5,875 nucleotides of DNA from an uncultured Rhizobiaceae group bacterium. Its GTDB lineage: Bacteria; Pseudomonadota; Alphaproteobacteria; Rhizobiales; Rhizobiaceae. The notes under the pieces were generated by a model. That model was given only the letters and a program-made list of their open reading frames with translations, was not told the DNA's origin and did no database searches. Shown piece after piece: positions 1 to 5,875 of the stretch. The position numbers and the translations under genes were made by a program. Location of the stretch: positions 1 through 5,875 of the forward strand of contig CALDZZ010000167.1 in the NCBI GenBank assembly GCA_937944075.1, read 5' to 3'. Positions within the stretch are counted from its first letter, which is position 1. Every line of letters starts with the position of its first letter.

Positions 1-40
1 AATTTATCATAATTATGTGACTACACAGTTACGTGTGTTT

Positions 41-47
41 GGGAGAG
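41..47 (+). promoter_or_regulatory. Ribosome binding site deciding the yqgE start
   Basis: The purine-rich stretch GGGAGAG ends 8 bases before the ATG at 56 (10 bases counted from GGGAG). It supports that ATG over the in-frame GTG at 17, before which there is only AT-rich sequence with no Shine-Dalgarno match. Confidence 0.6.
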
Positions 48-55
48 CCATCAGA

Positions 56-655
56 ATGACAGTGTCAAAGGAAGAAAAATTTCCATCCCTGTGTGGAAAA
101 TTCCTTGTTGCAATGCCCGGTATGGGAGACGCAAGATTTGAAAAAAGCGTTGTTTATATCTGTGCTCACTCCGTGGAAGGCGCCATGGGGTTTGTTATCA
201 ATCAGACACTTGATAGCCCAAGCGTTTCCGATTTTTTGGCGCAATTGGAAATCATTTCAAAGGACGAACAGCCAGAGTATCCGGTTGAGAATATTCAAAG
301 CAAGGTCCATTCTGGTGGGCCGGTAGAACCCGGTCGGGGCTTTGTTCTCCATTCTCCTGATTTTGACAGCAGTTCAACGGTGAAAGTTCAAGGGGATGTT
401 TGCCTGACTGCAACGCTCGAGGTTCTAAGAGAGATTGCAATCGGCAAGGGGCCTAAGCTTTCCTTTCTTGCATTAGGCTATTCCGGCTGGTCGGCTGGTC
501 AGCTTGAAAGTGAGATTGTCGATAATGGCTGGTTGGTTAGTGAAGCCGATGAGAGAATTATTTTTGATCAGCATAATGACACCAAATATACTCGCACACT
601 CAAACTCATGGGAATAGATGAGGGGTTGCTTTCGGCAACTTCCGGTCATGCGTAA
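56..655 (+). CDS. yqgE: YqgE/AlgH family protein (UPF0301)
   Basis: The 199-residue product matches the YqgE/AlgH family in length and motifs. Near the N-terminus is GKFLVAMPGMGDARFEKSVV (residues 14-33), followed by GAMGFVINQ (42-50), GGPVEPGRGFVLHS (87-100), LGYSGWSAGQLESE (140-153) and a C-terminal RTLKLMGID (180-188). These are family hallmarks across Proteobacteria. The biochemical role is not settled; the Pseudomonas relative AlgH was named for an effect on alginate genes. There is no signal peptide or membrane helix, so it should be cytoplasmic. I chose the ATG at 56 because GGGAG (41-45) lies 10 bases before it. A GTG at 17 would add 13 residues but has no Shine-Dalgarno sequence and the added residues do not look like family sequence. 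The gene converges on the signalling gene, with 12 bp between stop codons. The family assignment is firm; the function is open. Confidence 0.93.
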   Translation: MTVSKEEKFPSLCGKFLVAMPGMGDARFEKSVVYICAHSVEGAMGFVINQTLDSPSVSDFLAQLEIISKDEQPEYPVENIQSKVHSGGPVEPGRGFVLHSPDFDSSSTVKVQGDVCLTATLEVLREIAIGKGPKLSFLALGYSGWSAGQLESEIVDNGWLVSEADERIIFDQHNDTKYTRTLKLMGIDEGLLSATSGHA

Positions 656-667
656 CGCAAGTCGTTT

Positions 668-3574
668 TTACGTTTGTTCAGTCTCTATCATCTGTTTGGC
701 ACCCTCAATGGTAACAGGCTCACCAAACAGATAGCCTTGTGCAAATTCACAACCCAATTGCATGAGGTCTGTTGCATCAGACTCATACTCGACGCCTTCT
801 GCAATAATGGCCTGGTTGAGACTGTGTCCAAGCGCAATGATGGAGCGCAAAATGATCAGTCGCTCATGTTGTTCACGTGCCTGAACAAATGACTTGTCGA
901 TCTTGATCACATCAAATGGCACTTTCAAAAGATATGAAAGGCTTGAGTAACCGGTACCAAAATCATCAAGTGAAATGCCGACACCCATTGCCTTGATGCG
1001 CGCCATGATCTGAGTGGAATGCTCCGGGTTTTCCATGACCATGCTTTCAGTCAGTTCTATGCGCAACTGATCAGCTGGCAGGCCACTCAGGTCCAGTGCA
1101 TTTCTAATGTCTGCAATGATATCTGAACGCAAGAGTTCACGACTTGAAAGATTGACACTCACAAAGCAGTTGCCACCTACCTGCTGGTTTAGCTGGGCAA
1201 AATTTGCCGTTGCAGAATTTATCGCAAAGATCCCAAGTTCATTAATCAACCCGGATTGTTCGGCAAGAGGAACAAAATCGGCAGGCATCAACATGCCAAG
1301 CTTTGGATGGTTCCATCTCAACAAGGCTTCAAAACCTCTTATTTTACTGTCAGTAAGGCTGACAATTGGCTGATAGAACAATTGCAACTGGTTGTCGGCA
1401 ATCGCGTTGCTTAAATCTTCTTGAAGGATGATGCTGTCATCCTTTGATTGTCTGTAAGCTGGAAGGAACGGCACTGTTTTATTGCCGCCTTCGCGCTTTG
1501 CCTGATCCTTTGCAAGTTCAGCATCACGCATCATTTGTTCGGAAGCAACATGCTCGGGCGACCAGCTCGCGACCCCGATGGAAGAGGAGAGAACAATTTC
1601 TTCTTCTGAATAATCAATCGGTGCCATAATGGTTCGTCTGATGGCATCAGCATATTCTGCAATTTTCTTGGGTTCGGTTTCTGACAAAAGCAGAATTGCA
1701 AACTGATCGCCTGACAGTCTCGCCATACTGTCTCCGTTTTTCAAAAGGCGGGTGAGGCGACGGGCAAGCGTTAGCAATATTGTATCACCGACTGCAAAGC
1801 CCAGCGTTGTATTGATTTTGTTGAAGCCATCAATGTCGATAAAGAAAATACTTGGACGGATATCATCCTTTTGATGGGCAAGTTGAATGATAGTTTCAAG
1901 ACGGCTTGTGAAGAGACCCCGGTTTTCAAGTCCGGTGAGGTGATCGCGCACTGAGTCTTGCAGCAAACGTTCCTCGGACTTTTTCTGATCCGTAATATCC
2001 GTCAGCGTACCGATGCATCTGGACACTTCACCGGAGGTATCCAGCATCGGGCGTGCACGCAGTTTGAACCATTGATAGTGGCCATCGCCATCCCGCATTC
2101 TGAAGGCCTGTGAAATGCGCCCGCGCTTGTGCTCGAGTATGGCACTCAAGGTAAAACTGAAACGATCCCTGTCATTGGGGTGTATCATCTTTTGCCAGTT
2201 CAAGGGGTTTGTATTGAACGATTTGATGTCCTGCTTTAGAAGATGCCCAATATGAGCATCTGCGGTAATCTTGTCCGTGTTGACATCCCAATCCCAGAGG
2301 ATGTCACCTGCACCCGTAAGCCCGAGGGCTGAGCGTTCTGCGTCGCTAATCAGTCCTTGTGCAAAAGCGCCACCTGTAAAGGCGTGTTGCATAACGGTAA
2401 AGCAGAGTAGCAGTACCACCAGCACCAAACCGCCGCCAAGGGCAGGTTGGATGACATCATTTTCAATGCGACCAAGCACAGTAATGCCTGCTGCAGCGAG
2501 CCATGCAATCAAAAGTATCCAGGTCGGGATCAGCATCACTGCACGGTCAAACTTGTTGAAACTCTGATAGATCAAAAGCAGGACGCCAAAGACAACGGTT
2601 GAAGCAATCGATAGTCTGGCGATGCCGGCTGCAACATGTGGTTCAAAAAGTGCAACGCCCATCAGGATAATCAGGAAGAGTATCCATGCAATAACCAGGA
2701 ATGACAGGTTTCTGTTCCATCGGTTCAGGTTGAGATAGGCATAAATGAATATGACCAGGCTTGCTGCCAAGAACACTTCCGTGCTGGCGCGCCAAAAGGG
2801 TTCGTTGGAAACTTCCCCGCCAATGATCCGGTTTAGAAAACCAAAATCAACACAAATATAGGCAAGCACACCCCATGCAATACCTGCTGTGGCAGGAAAC
2901 ATTGCTGAACCCTTGATGACGAATATGATTGTCAGGAAAACAGCCAGCAGTCCTGAAATTCCAAGGACAATACCATAATACAGGCTGTAGCTGTTTGCGG
3001 TATCCTTGTAAGCGGAGGGTTCCCATAATGTGAGTTTTGGCAGCTTCGCGGTTTGTTGTTCTGCAATCAGCGTAATAACAGCACCCGGGTCAAGGGTCAG
3101 AAAGAATACGTCTGCGTCCGTATCGGTTTGCCGGTCCAGTGAAAATCCCTCACTGGGAGTGATTGCCAACAGTCTGTCTGTATCCAGATCAGGCCACACA
3201 ATTCCGGAATTTATCATTCGATAGTGAGGGGCGACAATAAGGCGGTCGATTTGTTCATCACTCGTATTGGCAAGTGAAAATACGGCCCAGTAGGAAATGC
3301 TGCCTTCTTCCTTTTTTGAACGCACTTCGATCCTGCGAACAATACCTTCGGCGTCCGGCGCAGTGGAAATTTTAAGCGTACCATCCTGGCGTTTGTAGGG
3401 TTCTATGGCATCTGTAATATCAAGTGCAATATCGTCAACCGATACACTGACAGGTTCAAGCGCCATGGCATTAAAGCTCATGACCAACCAGGCAGTAATG
3501 GTCATAAGAGTAACACAAATACCCTGAGTGATAGATTTGATTGTATTCAAATTATAACCCCGCATCAAAACCAT
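668..3574 (-). CDS. Membrane 7TM-DISM/PAS/GGDEF/EAL cyclic-di-GMP phosphodiesterase
   Basis: A 968-residue inner-membrane signalling protein. In order: a signal peptide (about 1-38, likely cut after AMA), a periplasmic domain of the 7TMR-DISM extracellular type 2 kind (about 40-195), seven hydrophobic helices (about 200-220, 228-246, 264-282, 290-310, 318-338, 346-368, 379-399), a PAS domain (about 412-530, ending TLTDITDQKKSEERL), GGDEF (about 540-705) and EAL (about 715-965). The GGDEF domain keeps DHLTGLENR (544-552) and the metal aspartate in FFIDIDGF (577-584), but its signature is SGDQF (621-625) and the inhibitory RxxD site reads KNGD (612-615). The EAL domain is complete: EALLRW (749-754), N808, ELTES (840-844), DDFGTGYSSL (870-879), K891, AEGVE (925-929) and Q946. 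Expected activity is hydrolysis of cyclic-di-GMP to pGpG, with GGDEF as a regulatory module; this is inferred. The ATG at 3574 gives the signal peptide. An in-frame TAG lies upstream, and ATG codon 4 is an alternative. No good Shine-Dalgarno sequence stands at normal spacing. Confidence 0.93.
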   Translation of the reverse strand: MVLMRGYNLNTIKSITQGICVTLMTITAWLVMSFNAMALEPVSVSVDDIALDITDAIEPYKRQDGTLKISTAPDAEGIVRRIEVRSKKEEGSISYWAVFSLANTSDEQIDRLIVAPHYRMINSGIVWPDLDTDRLLAITPSEGFSLDRQTDTDADVFFLTLDPGAVITLIAEQQTAKLPKLTLWEPSAYKDTANSYSLYYGIVLGISGLLAVFLTIIFVIKGSAMFPATAGIAWGVLAYICVDFGFLNRIIGGEVSNEPFWRASTEVFLAASLVIFIYAYLNLNRWNRNLSFLVIAWILFLIILMGVALFEPHVAAGIARLSIASTVVFGVLLLIYQSFNKFDRAVMLIPTWILLIAWLAAAGITVLGRIENDVIQPALGGGLVLVVLLLCFTVMQHAFTGGAFAQGLISDAERSALGLTGAGDILWDWDVNTDKITADAHIGHLLKQDIKSFNTNPLNWQKMIHPNDRDRFSFTLSAILEHKRGRISQAFRMRDGDGHYQWFKLRARPMLDTSGEVSRCIGTLTDITDQKKSEERLLQDSVRDHLTGLENRGLFTSRLETIIQLAHQKDDIRPSIFFIDIDGFNKINTTLGFAVGDTILLTLARRLTRLLKNGDSMARLSGDQFAILLLSETEPKKIAEYADAIRRTIMAPIDYSEEEIVLSSSIGVASWSPEHVASEQMMRDAELAKDQAKREGGNKTVPFLPAYRQSKDDSIILQEDLSNAIADNQLQLFYQPIVSLTDSKIRGFEALLRWNHPKLGMLMPADFVPLAEQSGLINELGIFAINSATANFAQLNQQVGGNCFVSVNLSSRELLRSDIIADIRNALDLSGLPADQLRIELTESMVMENPEHSTQIMARIKAMGVGISLDDFGTGYSSLSYLLKVPFDVIKIDKSFVQAREQHERLIILRSIIALGHSLNQAIIAEGVEYESDATDLMQLGCEFAQGYLFGEPVTIEGAKQMIETEQT

Positions 3575-3579
3575 TACTA

Positions 3580-3606
3580 AGCAGGCTGGTGCGAAGCCCT
3601 TCTGCT
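3580..3606 (-). other. Predicted stem-loop in the leader of the EAL gene
   Basis: Read on the minus strand, AGCAG (3606-3602) pairs with CTGCT (3584-3580), and GCT (3597-3595) pairs with AGC (3587-3585), closing a seven-base loop. The four unpaired bases AAGG (3601-3598) form a bulge. AAGG is part of AGAAGGG, the only Shine-Dalgarno-like sequence before the gene, and the structure ends 5 bases before the ATG at 3574. The pairing is seen directly in the sequence; folding in the cell and any effect on translation are inference. Confidence 0.35.
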
Positions 3607-3641
3607 AATTTTGGTATAAATTTACTTACAACACACAGAAA

Positions 3642-3665
3642 GTTGTTTTTCCAGTCAAAAACAAC
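3642..3665. repeat. Perfect 9-bp inverted repeat after the GNAT gene
   Basis: GTTGTTTTT (3642-3650) and AAAAACAAC (3657-3665) are exact reverse complements around a 6-base spacer. On the minus strand the repeat begins 3 bases after the acetyltransferase stop codon and is followed by TTT, so a weak intrinsic terminator or a 3'-end-stabilising hairpin is possible. The stem is AT-rich and the T-run short, which argues against a strong terminator. It also lies 67 bp upstream of the EAL gene start, where a two-fold operator for a dimeric regulator could sit. A minus-strand TTGACT overlaps the spacer (3658-3653), but no good -10 box stands at the proper distance. Confidence 0.6.
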
Positions 3666-3668
3666 CTA

Positions 3669-4265
3669 TTAAGAGTTTTGTTTTTGGTGTTCGGAAGCAA
3701 TTTTGGCAAAAAGAATATGGTCTTCCCTTCTGCCATTTATCTCAAGATACTCTCTCGCATAGCCTTCCTCGCGAAATCCGCACTTCTTCAGCAGGTTGAT
3801 TGAAACATCATTGGCAGGCAAACAGGCCGCTTCAACCCGTTTAAGCCTGAGGTTGGTAAAGGCAAAATCCAGCATTGCTGGCACTGCTTTTCGCATATAT
3901 CCCTTGCCTGCGTGGTCTACACTCATCCAGTAGCCCAACATCGAGGTGCGGGTACTGCCATAGGTAATCCGCGTCAGGCTGATGCCACCCAAAAGGCTTT
4001 CATCATGACGGTTAAAGAGAAAAAAGGTTCTTGCTGTCCCGTTCTGTTTTTGATGATGATAGGATTTGAGGCGACGCTGAAATCCGATTGTACTTAAATC
4101 ATCATTTGGCCAAAGCGGTTCCCATGGCGTTAGAAATGCTCGGCTTTTGGTGCGTACGTCCAGCCATTGATCAAAATCAGAAGCAACAGGTGCCCTGAGA
4201 TACAGGCTGCCATCATCAACATCTATTTCCTGATTGAGAAATCTTGAGAGCAGTCTGATTTGCAT
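3669..4265 (-). CDS. GNAT acetyltransferase, RimJ/RimL-like
   Basis: The 198-residue protein is a single GNAT domain of the RimJ/RimL (Acetyltransf_3) type, which transfers acetyl from acetyl-CoA, typically to protein N-termini or small amines. The acetyl-CoA motif A is LGYWMSVDHAGKGYMRKA (110-127); its pyrophosphate loop HAGKGY (118-123) fits the family pattern R/QxxGxG/A with histidine in the first position. Motif B is NDVSINLLKKCGF (152-164), followed by the usual EEGYAREYLEINGRREDHI region. The N-terminal SRAFLTPWEPLWP (41-53) is characteristic of this alphaproteobacterial subgroup. The true substrate, whether ribosomal protein S5 or another, cannot be told from sequence. The ATG at 4265 starts 3 bases after the stop of the M16 peptidase gene, with only a poor Shine-Dalgarno (GCAGAG), suggesting translational coupling and one transcript. 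The protein is soluble, with no signal peptide, and complete. The family is sure; the substrate is not. Confidence 0.92.
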   Translation of the reverse strand: MQIRLLSRFLNQEIDVDDGSLYLRAPVASDFDQWLDVRTKSRAFLTPWEPLWPNDDLSTIGFQRRLKSYHHQKQNGTARTFFLFNRHDESLLGGISLTRITYGSTRTSMLGYWMSVDHAGKGYMRKAVPAMLDFAFTNLRLKRVEAACLPANDVSINLLKKCGFREEGYAREYLEINGRREDHILFAKIASEHQKQNS

Positions 4266-4268
4266 GAA

Positions 4269-5555
4269 TTACTCTGCAGCTTCCGGCGTCCTTACTCCGA
4301 GACGCTCCTTGATTTCATCAAGACGCGGCATGTCCTTGACCGGGCCAACCGCACTTAGTGTCGGAATACTCTCATGAAAAATTCTGCCGGCAAGATCGCG
4401 AACCCGTTCAACCGAAAGCGCATCAAGTCGTTCCATCAGTTCATCATTCGGTATTTGTCTGCCAAACAGCAGTATCTGGCGAGCCACTTGTCCAGCGCGT
4501 GCTGCCGGGCTCTCCATCGCCATCAAAAGTCCGGAACGAATTTGTGCTCTTGCGCGATCAAGTTCTGATTGAATGATATCTTCGCTTGAGCGTTTCAATT
4601 CTTGCAGCAAAAGCGAAATCAGTTCCTGCAGGTCTTCAGGCCCAGTCGCTGCATGAATGCCAAAGACGCCACTGTCTGAAAAGCCCCAATGAAAGGAAGA
4701 GATAGAGTAGCAAAGCCCGTGTTTCTCACGCACTTCCTGGAACAGTCTTGATGACATGCCACCGCCCAAAATGGTTGCAAGCAATTGCGAGGCATAGAAG
4801 TCCTTTACGTGATAGGCACGTCCCTCAAAGCCCAGAACCAGTTGCGCTTCCTGAAAGTCATCTTCGATAATGCTTTCGCCACCAATATAGGAGGCAGAGG
4901 AGGCAGCTTCCGTATCCGAATTCTGAAAACTGGAAAACGAACCCTCGGCCTGTTTGACAAGCGCATCGTGGTCGACAGCGCCAGACGCTGACAAAACCAT
5001 ATTGGGTCCATGATAATGCGCATCCAGATAGCTTCGTATCTGGTTGGTGGAAAAACCCTCTACCGTTTCAGGCGTTCCAAGGATGGGTCTTCCTATGGGC
5101 TGATTGTTTCCAAAGCATGTTGATTGGAAATTGTCGAAAACCAGATCGTCAGGTGAATCGAGAGAAGCACCAATTTCCTGCAATATCACATGTTTCTCGC
5201 GAGTAAGCTCCTGCTCATCGAAGCTGGAATTGGCAAGAATATCATAAAGAATATCAGCTGCATGGGAAACTTCCGGTTTCAGTACGCGCGCATAATATGC
5301 GGTTGTTTCTGTACTGGTCGCAGCGTTTAACTCACCACCAACATTCTCGATTTCTTCTGCAATTTGAAGTGCAGTGCGTTTCTTCGTGCCCTTGAAAGCC
5401 ATGTGTTCCAGCAGGTGCGCTATGCCATGCTGGTCCTGGGTTTCGTTTCTGGAACCGGATTTTATCCAAACGCCCAATGCGGCACTTTCCAGATGGGGCA
5501 TGCTATCGGTGACAACTGTCAAACCGTTTTCAAGTTTTGTTATGTTTACACTCAT
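4269..5555 (-). CDS. M16 family zinc metallopeptidase, processing-peptidase-like
   Basis: The 428-residue product is a full-length M16B peptidase resembling the beta subunit of mitochondrial processing peptidase and bacterial homologues. The inverted zinc motif HLLEH is at 47-51, and the third zinc ligand is E127 in VILQEIG, at the family's usual distance of 76 residues from H51. The second half carries GGGMSSRLFQEVREKHGLCY (264-283), whose R276 and Y283 correspond to the conserved substrate-binding pair. The family cleaves unfolded peptides inside a closed chamber made by two such subunits. Only one M16 gene is seen here, so a homodimer is plausible, as an inference. There is no signal peptide, so it is expected in the cytoplasm. 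In-frame TAA-TAA codons just upstream fix the start at the ATG at 5555; the nearest Shine-Dalgarno (GGAG) is 15 bases away, longer than usual. The gene lies 55 bp after thrC and 3 bp before the acetyltransferase gene. Confidence 0.96.
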   Translation of the reverse strand: MSVNITKLENGLTVVTDSMPHLESAALGVWIKSGSRNETQDQHGIAHLLEHMAFKGTKKRTALQIAEEIENVGGELNAATSTETTAYYARVLKPEVSHAADILYDILANSSFDEQELTREKHVILQEIGASLDSPDDLVFDNFQSTCFGNNQPIGRPILGTPETVEGFSTNQIRSYLDAHYHGPNMVLSASGAVDHDALVKQAEGSFSSFQNSDTEAASSASYIGGESIIEDDFQEAQLVLGFEGRAYHVKDFYASQLLATILGGGMSSRLFQEVREKHGLCYSISSFHWGFSDSGVFGIHAATGPEDLQELISLLLQELKRSSEDIIQSELDRARAQIRSGLLMAMESPAARAGQVARQILLFGRQIPNDELMERLDALSVERVRDLAGRIFHESIPTLSAVGPVKDMPRLDEIKERLGVRTPEAAE

Positions 5556-5579
5556 CGGGACAGTTTATTACTCCATACA

Positions 5580-5603
5580 CGAAATGTCACGAATACATTT
5601 TCG
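5580..5603. repeat. Imperfect inverted repeat between thrC and the M16 gene
   Basis: CGAAATG (5580-5586) and CATTTTCG (5596-5603) are complementary over 7 bp with one bulged base, around a 9-base loop. On the minus strand no T-run follows it, so it is not a clear intrinsic terminator. It may be an intercistronic hairpin in a thrC-M16 transcript or chance. Confidence 0.3.
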
Positions 5604-5610
5604 CTTGTCT

Positions 5611-5875
5611 TCAACCTGGTTGGGATGCTCTTGAATGTTGCTCAATAAAGTTCTCGACCCTGGAAACATCATTTTCTATGACTGACATGCGTTCTTCACG
5701 CTCCATCATATCACCCATTCTTGCTGGCAAATCAGGATAGACACCGGATGCAGCCTTCACGGCATCCGGGAATTTTGCCGGGTGCGCTGTAGCCAGTGTT
5801 ATCATCGGTATTTCGCTGGAGATGTGCTTTTCTGCAACATGCAATCCTACTGCCGTGTGAGGATCCACAAGATAT
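5611..5875 (-). CDS. thrC: Threonine synthase, C-terminal part (gene continues beyond the window)
   Basis: About 87 C-terminal residues are visible, and the reading frame stays open to the window edge. The fragment begins YLVDPHTAVGLHVAEKH and continues with MITLATAHPAKFPDAV; DPHTAVG and LATAHPAKF are conserved in threonine synthase, the pyridoxal-phosphate enzyme that converts O-phosphohomoserine to threonine in the last step of threonine synthesis. The PLP-binding lysine and the catalytic core lie outside the window. The GTG at 5868 is an internal valine codon, not a start, because the conserved YLV residues precede DPHTAVG. The stop codon TGA is at 5613-5611. The M16 peptidase gene follows 55 bp downstream on the same strand; thrC next to an M16 peptidase is, as I recall, a common arrangement in Rhizobiales. 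The assignment rests on a short fragment but the motifs are distinctive. Confidence 0.9.
   Translation of the reverse strand, partial: YLVDPHTAVGLHVAEKHISSEIPMITLATAHPAKFPDAVKAASGVYPDLPARMGDMMEREERMSVIENDVSRVENFIEQHSRASQPG

Noticed and set aside
8..13. CATAAT, a near match to a -10 box upstream of yqgE.
   Set aside because: Any -35 box would lie outside the window, and the surrounding sequence is simply AT-rich, so there is no independent support.
654..669. Possible intrinsic terminator of yqgE: AACG/CGTT stem followed by T bases.
   Set aside because: A 4-bp stem with half AT pairs is too weak to call, and its last bases are part of the T-run.
2271..2567. Open frames on the plus strand inside the EAL gene, such as a 98-codon frame.
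   Set aside because: They lie wholly opposite a well-supported coding gene, show no recognisable domains, and have composition expected of the complementary strand.
3551..3556. Exact TATAAT on the minus strand near the start of the EAL gene.
   Set aside because: It lies inside codons 7-8, after the chosen start, with no -35 box at proper distance; a start after it would remove the signal peptide.
4889..4906. Tandem duplication of the 9-mer AGGAGGCAG inside the M16 gene.
   Set aside because: It encodes an Ala/Ser-rich loop (residues 217-222) between structural elements and keeps frame; a two-copy repeat in a variable linker is not notable by itself.
4805..5023. A 72-codon minus-strand frame overlapping the M16 gene in another frame.
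   Set aside because: Arginine- and proline-rich translation with no family resemblance; it is a shadow of the peptidase gene, which is intact over the same stretch.
5611..5868. A stand-alone 85-residue gene starting at GTG 5868.
   Set aside because: The frame stays open past 5868 to the window edge, and the residues before and after the GTG form one continuous threonine synthase motif.

Overview
The window reads as an ordinary chromosomal segment from an alphaproteobacterium, probably of the Rhizobiales (Hyphomicrobiales). This rests on the style of the proteins (an MPP-like M16 peptidase just downstream of threonine synthase, a RimJ-like acetyltransferase, and a 7TM-DISM/PAS/GGDEF/EAL protein). 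The base composition looks moderate rather than GC-rich, so a lower-GC marine or host-associated member is possible. I cannot name a genus.

Layout. On the plus strand at the left is yqgE (56-655), a small protein of the YqgE/AlgH (UPF0301) family. Everything else is on the minus strand and is read from right to left: the 3' end of thrC (threonine synthase, entering from beyond position 5875), a complete M16 zinc peptidase (5555-4269), a GNAT acetyltransferase (4265-3669) and a 968-residue membrane-anchored cyclic-di-GMP signalling protein (3574-668). The last of these ends 12 bp from the end of yqgE, so the two genes converge.

How the genes relate. The peptidase and acetyltransferase are 3 bp apart and almost certainly share a transcript. 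thrC lies 55 bp upstream of the peptidase and may belong to the same unit. The signalling gene follows after a 94-bp gap that carries a perfect 9-bp inverted repeat directly after the acetyltransferase stop codon, and a second hairpin just before the signalling gene's start. It may therefore be transcribed separately or controlled in its leader. No shared pathway links the four minus-strand genes; they look like conserved neighbours rather than one functional system.

The most informative protein is the signalling enzyme. It has a signal peptide, a periplasmic sensor domain, seven membrane helices, a PAS domain, a GGDEF domain with a degraded active site (SGDQF) and an EAL domain with all key residues. 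It is best read as a cyclic-di-GMP phosphodiesterase controlled from the periplasm. I see no mobile elements, CRISPR arrays, tRNA or rRNA genes, and no convincing sign of a previously undescribed system. The non-routine observations are the two RNA/DNA structures in the 3575-3668 gap and the degraded GGDEF site.
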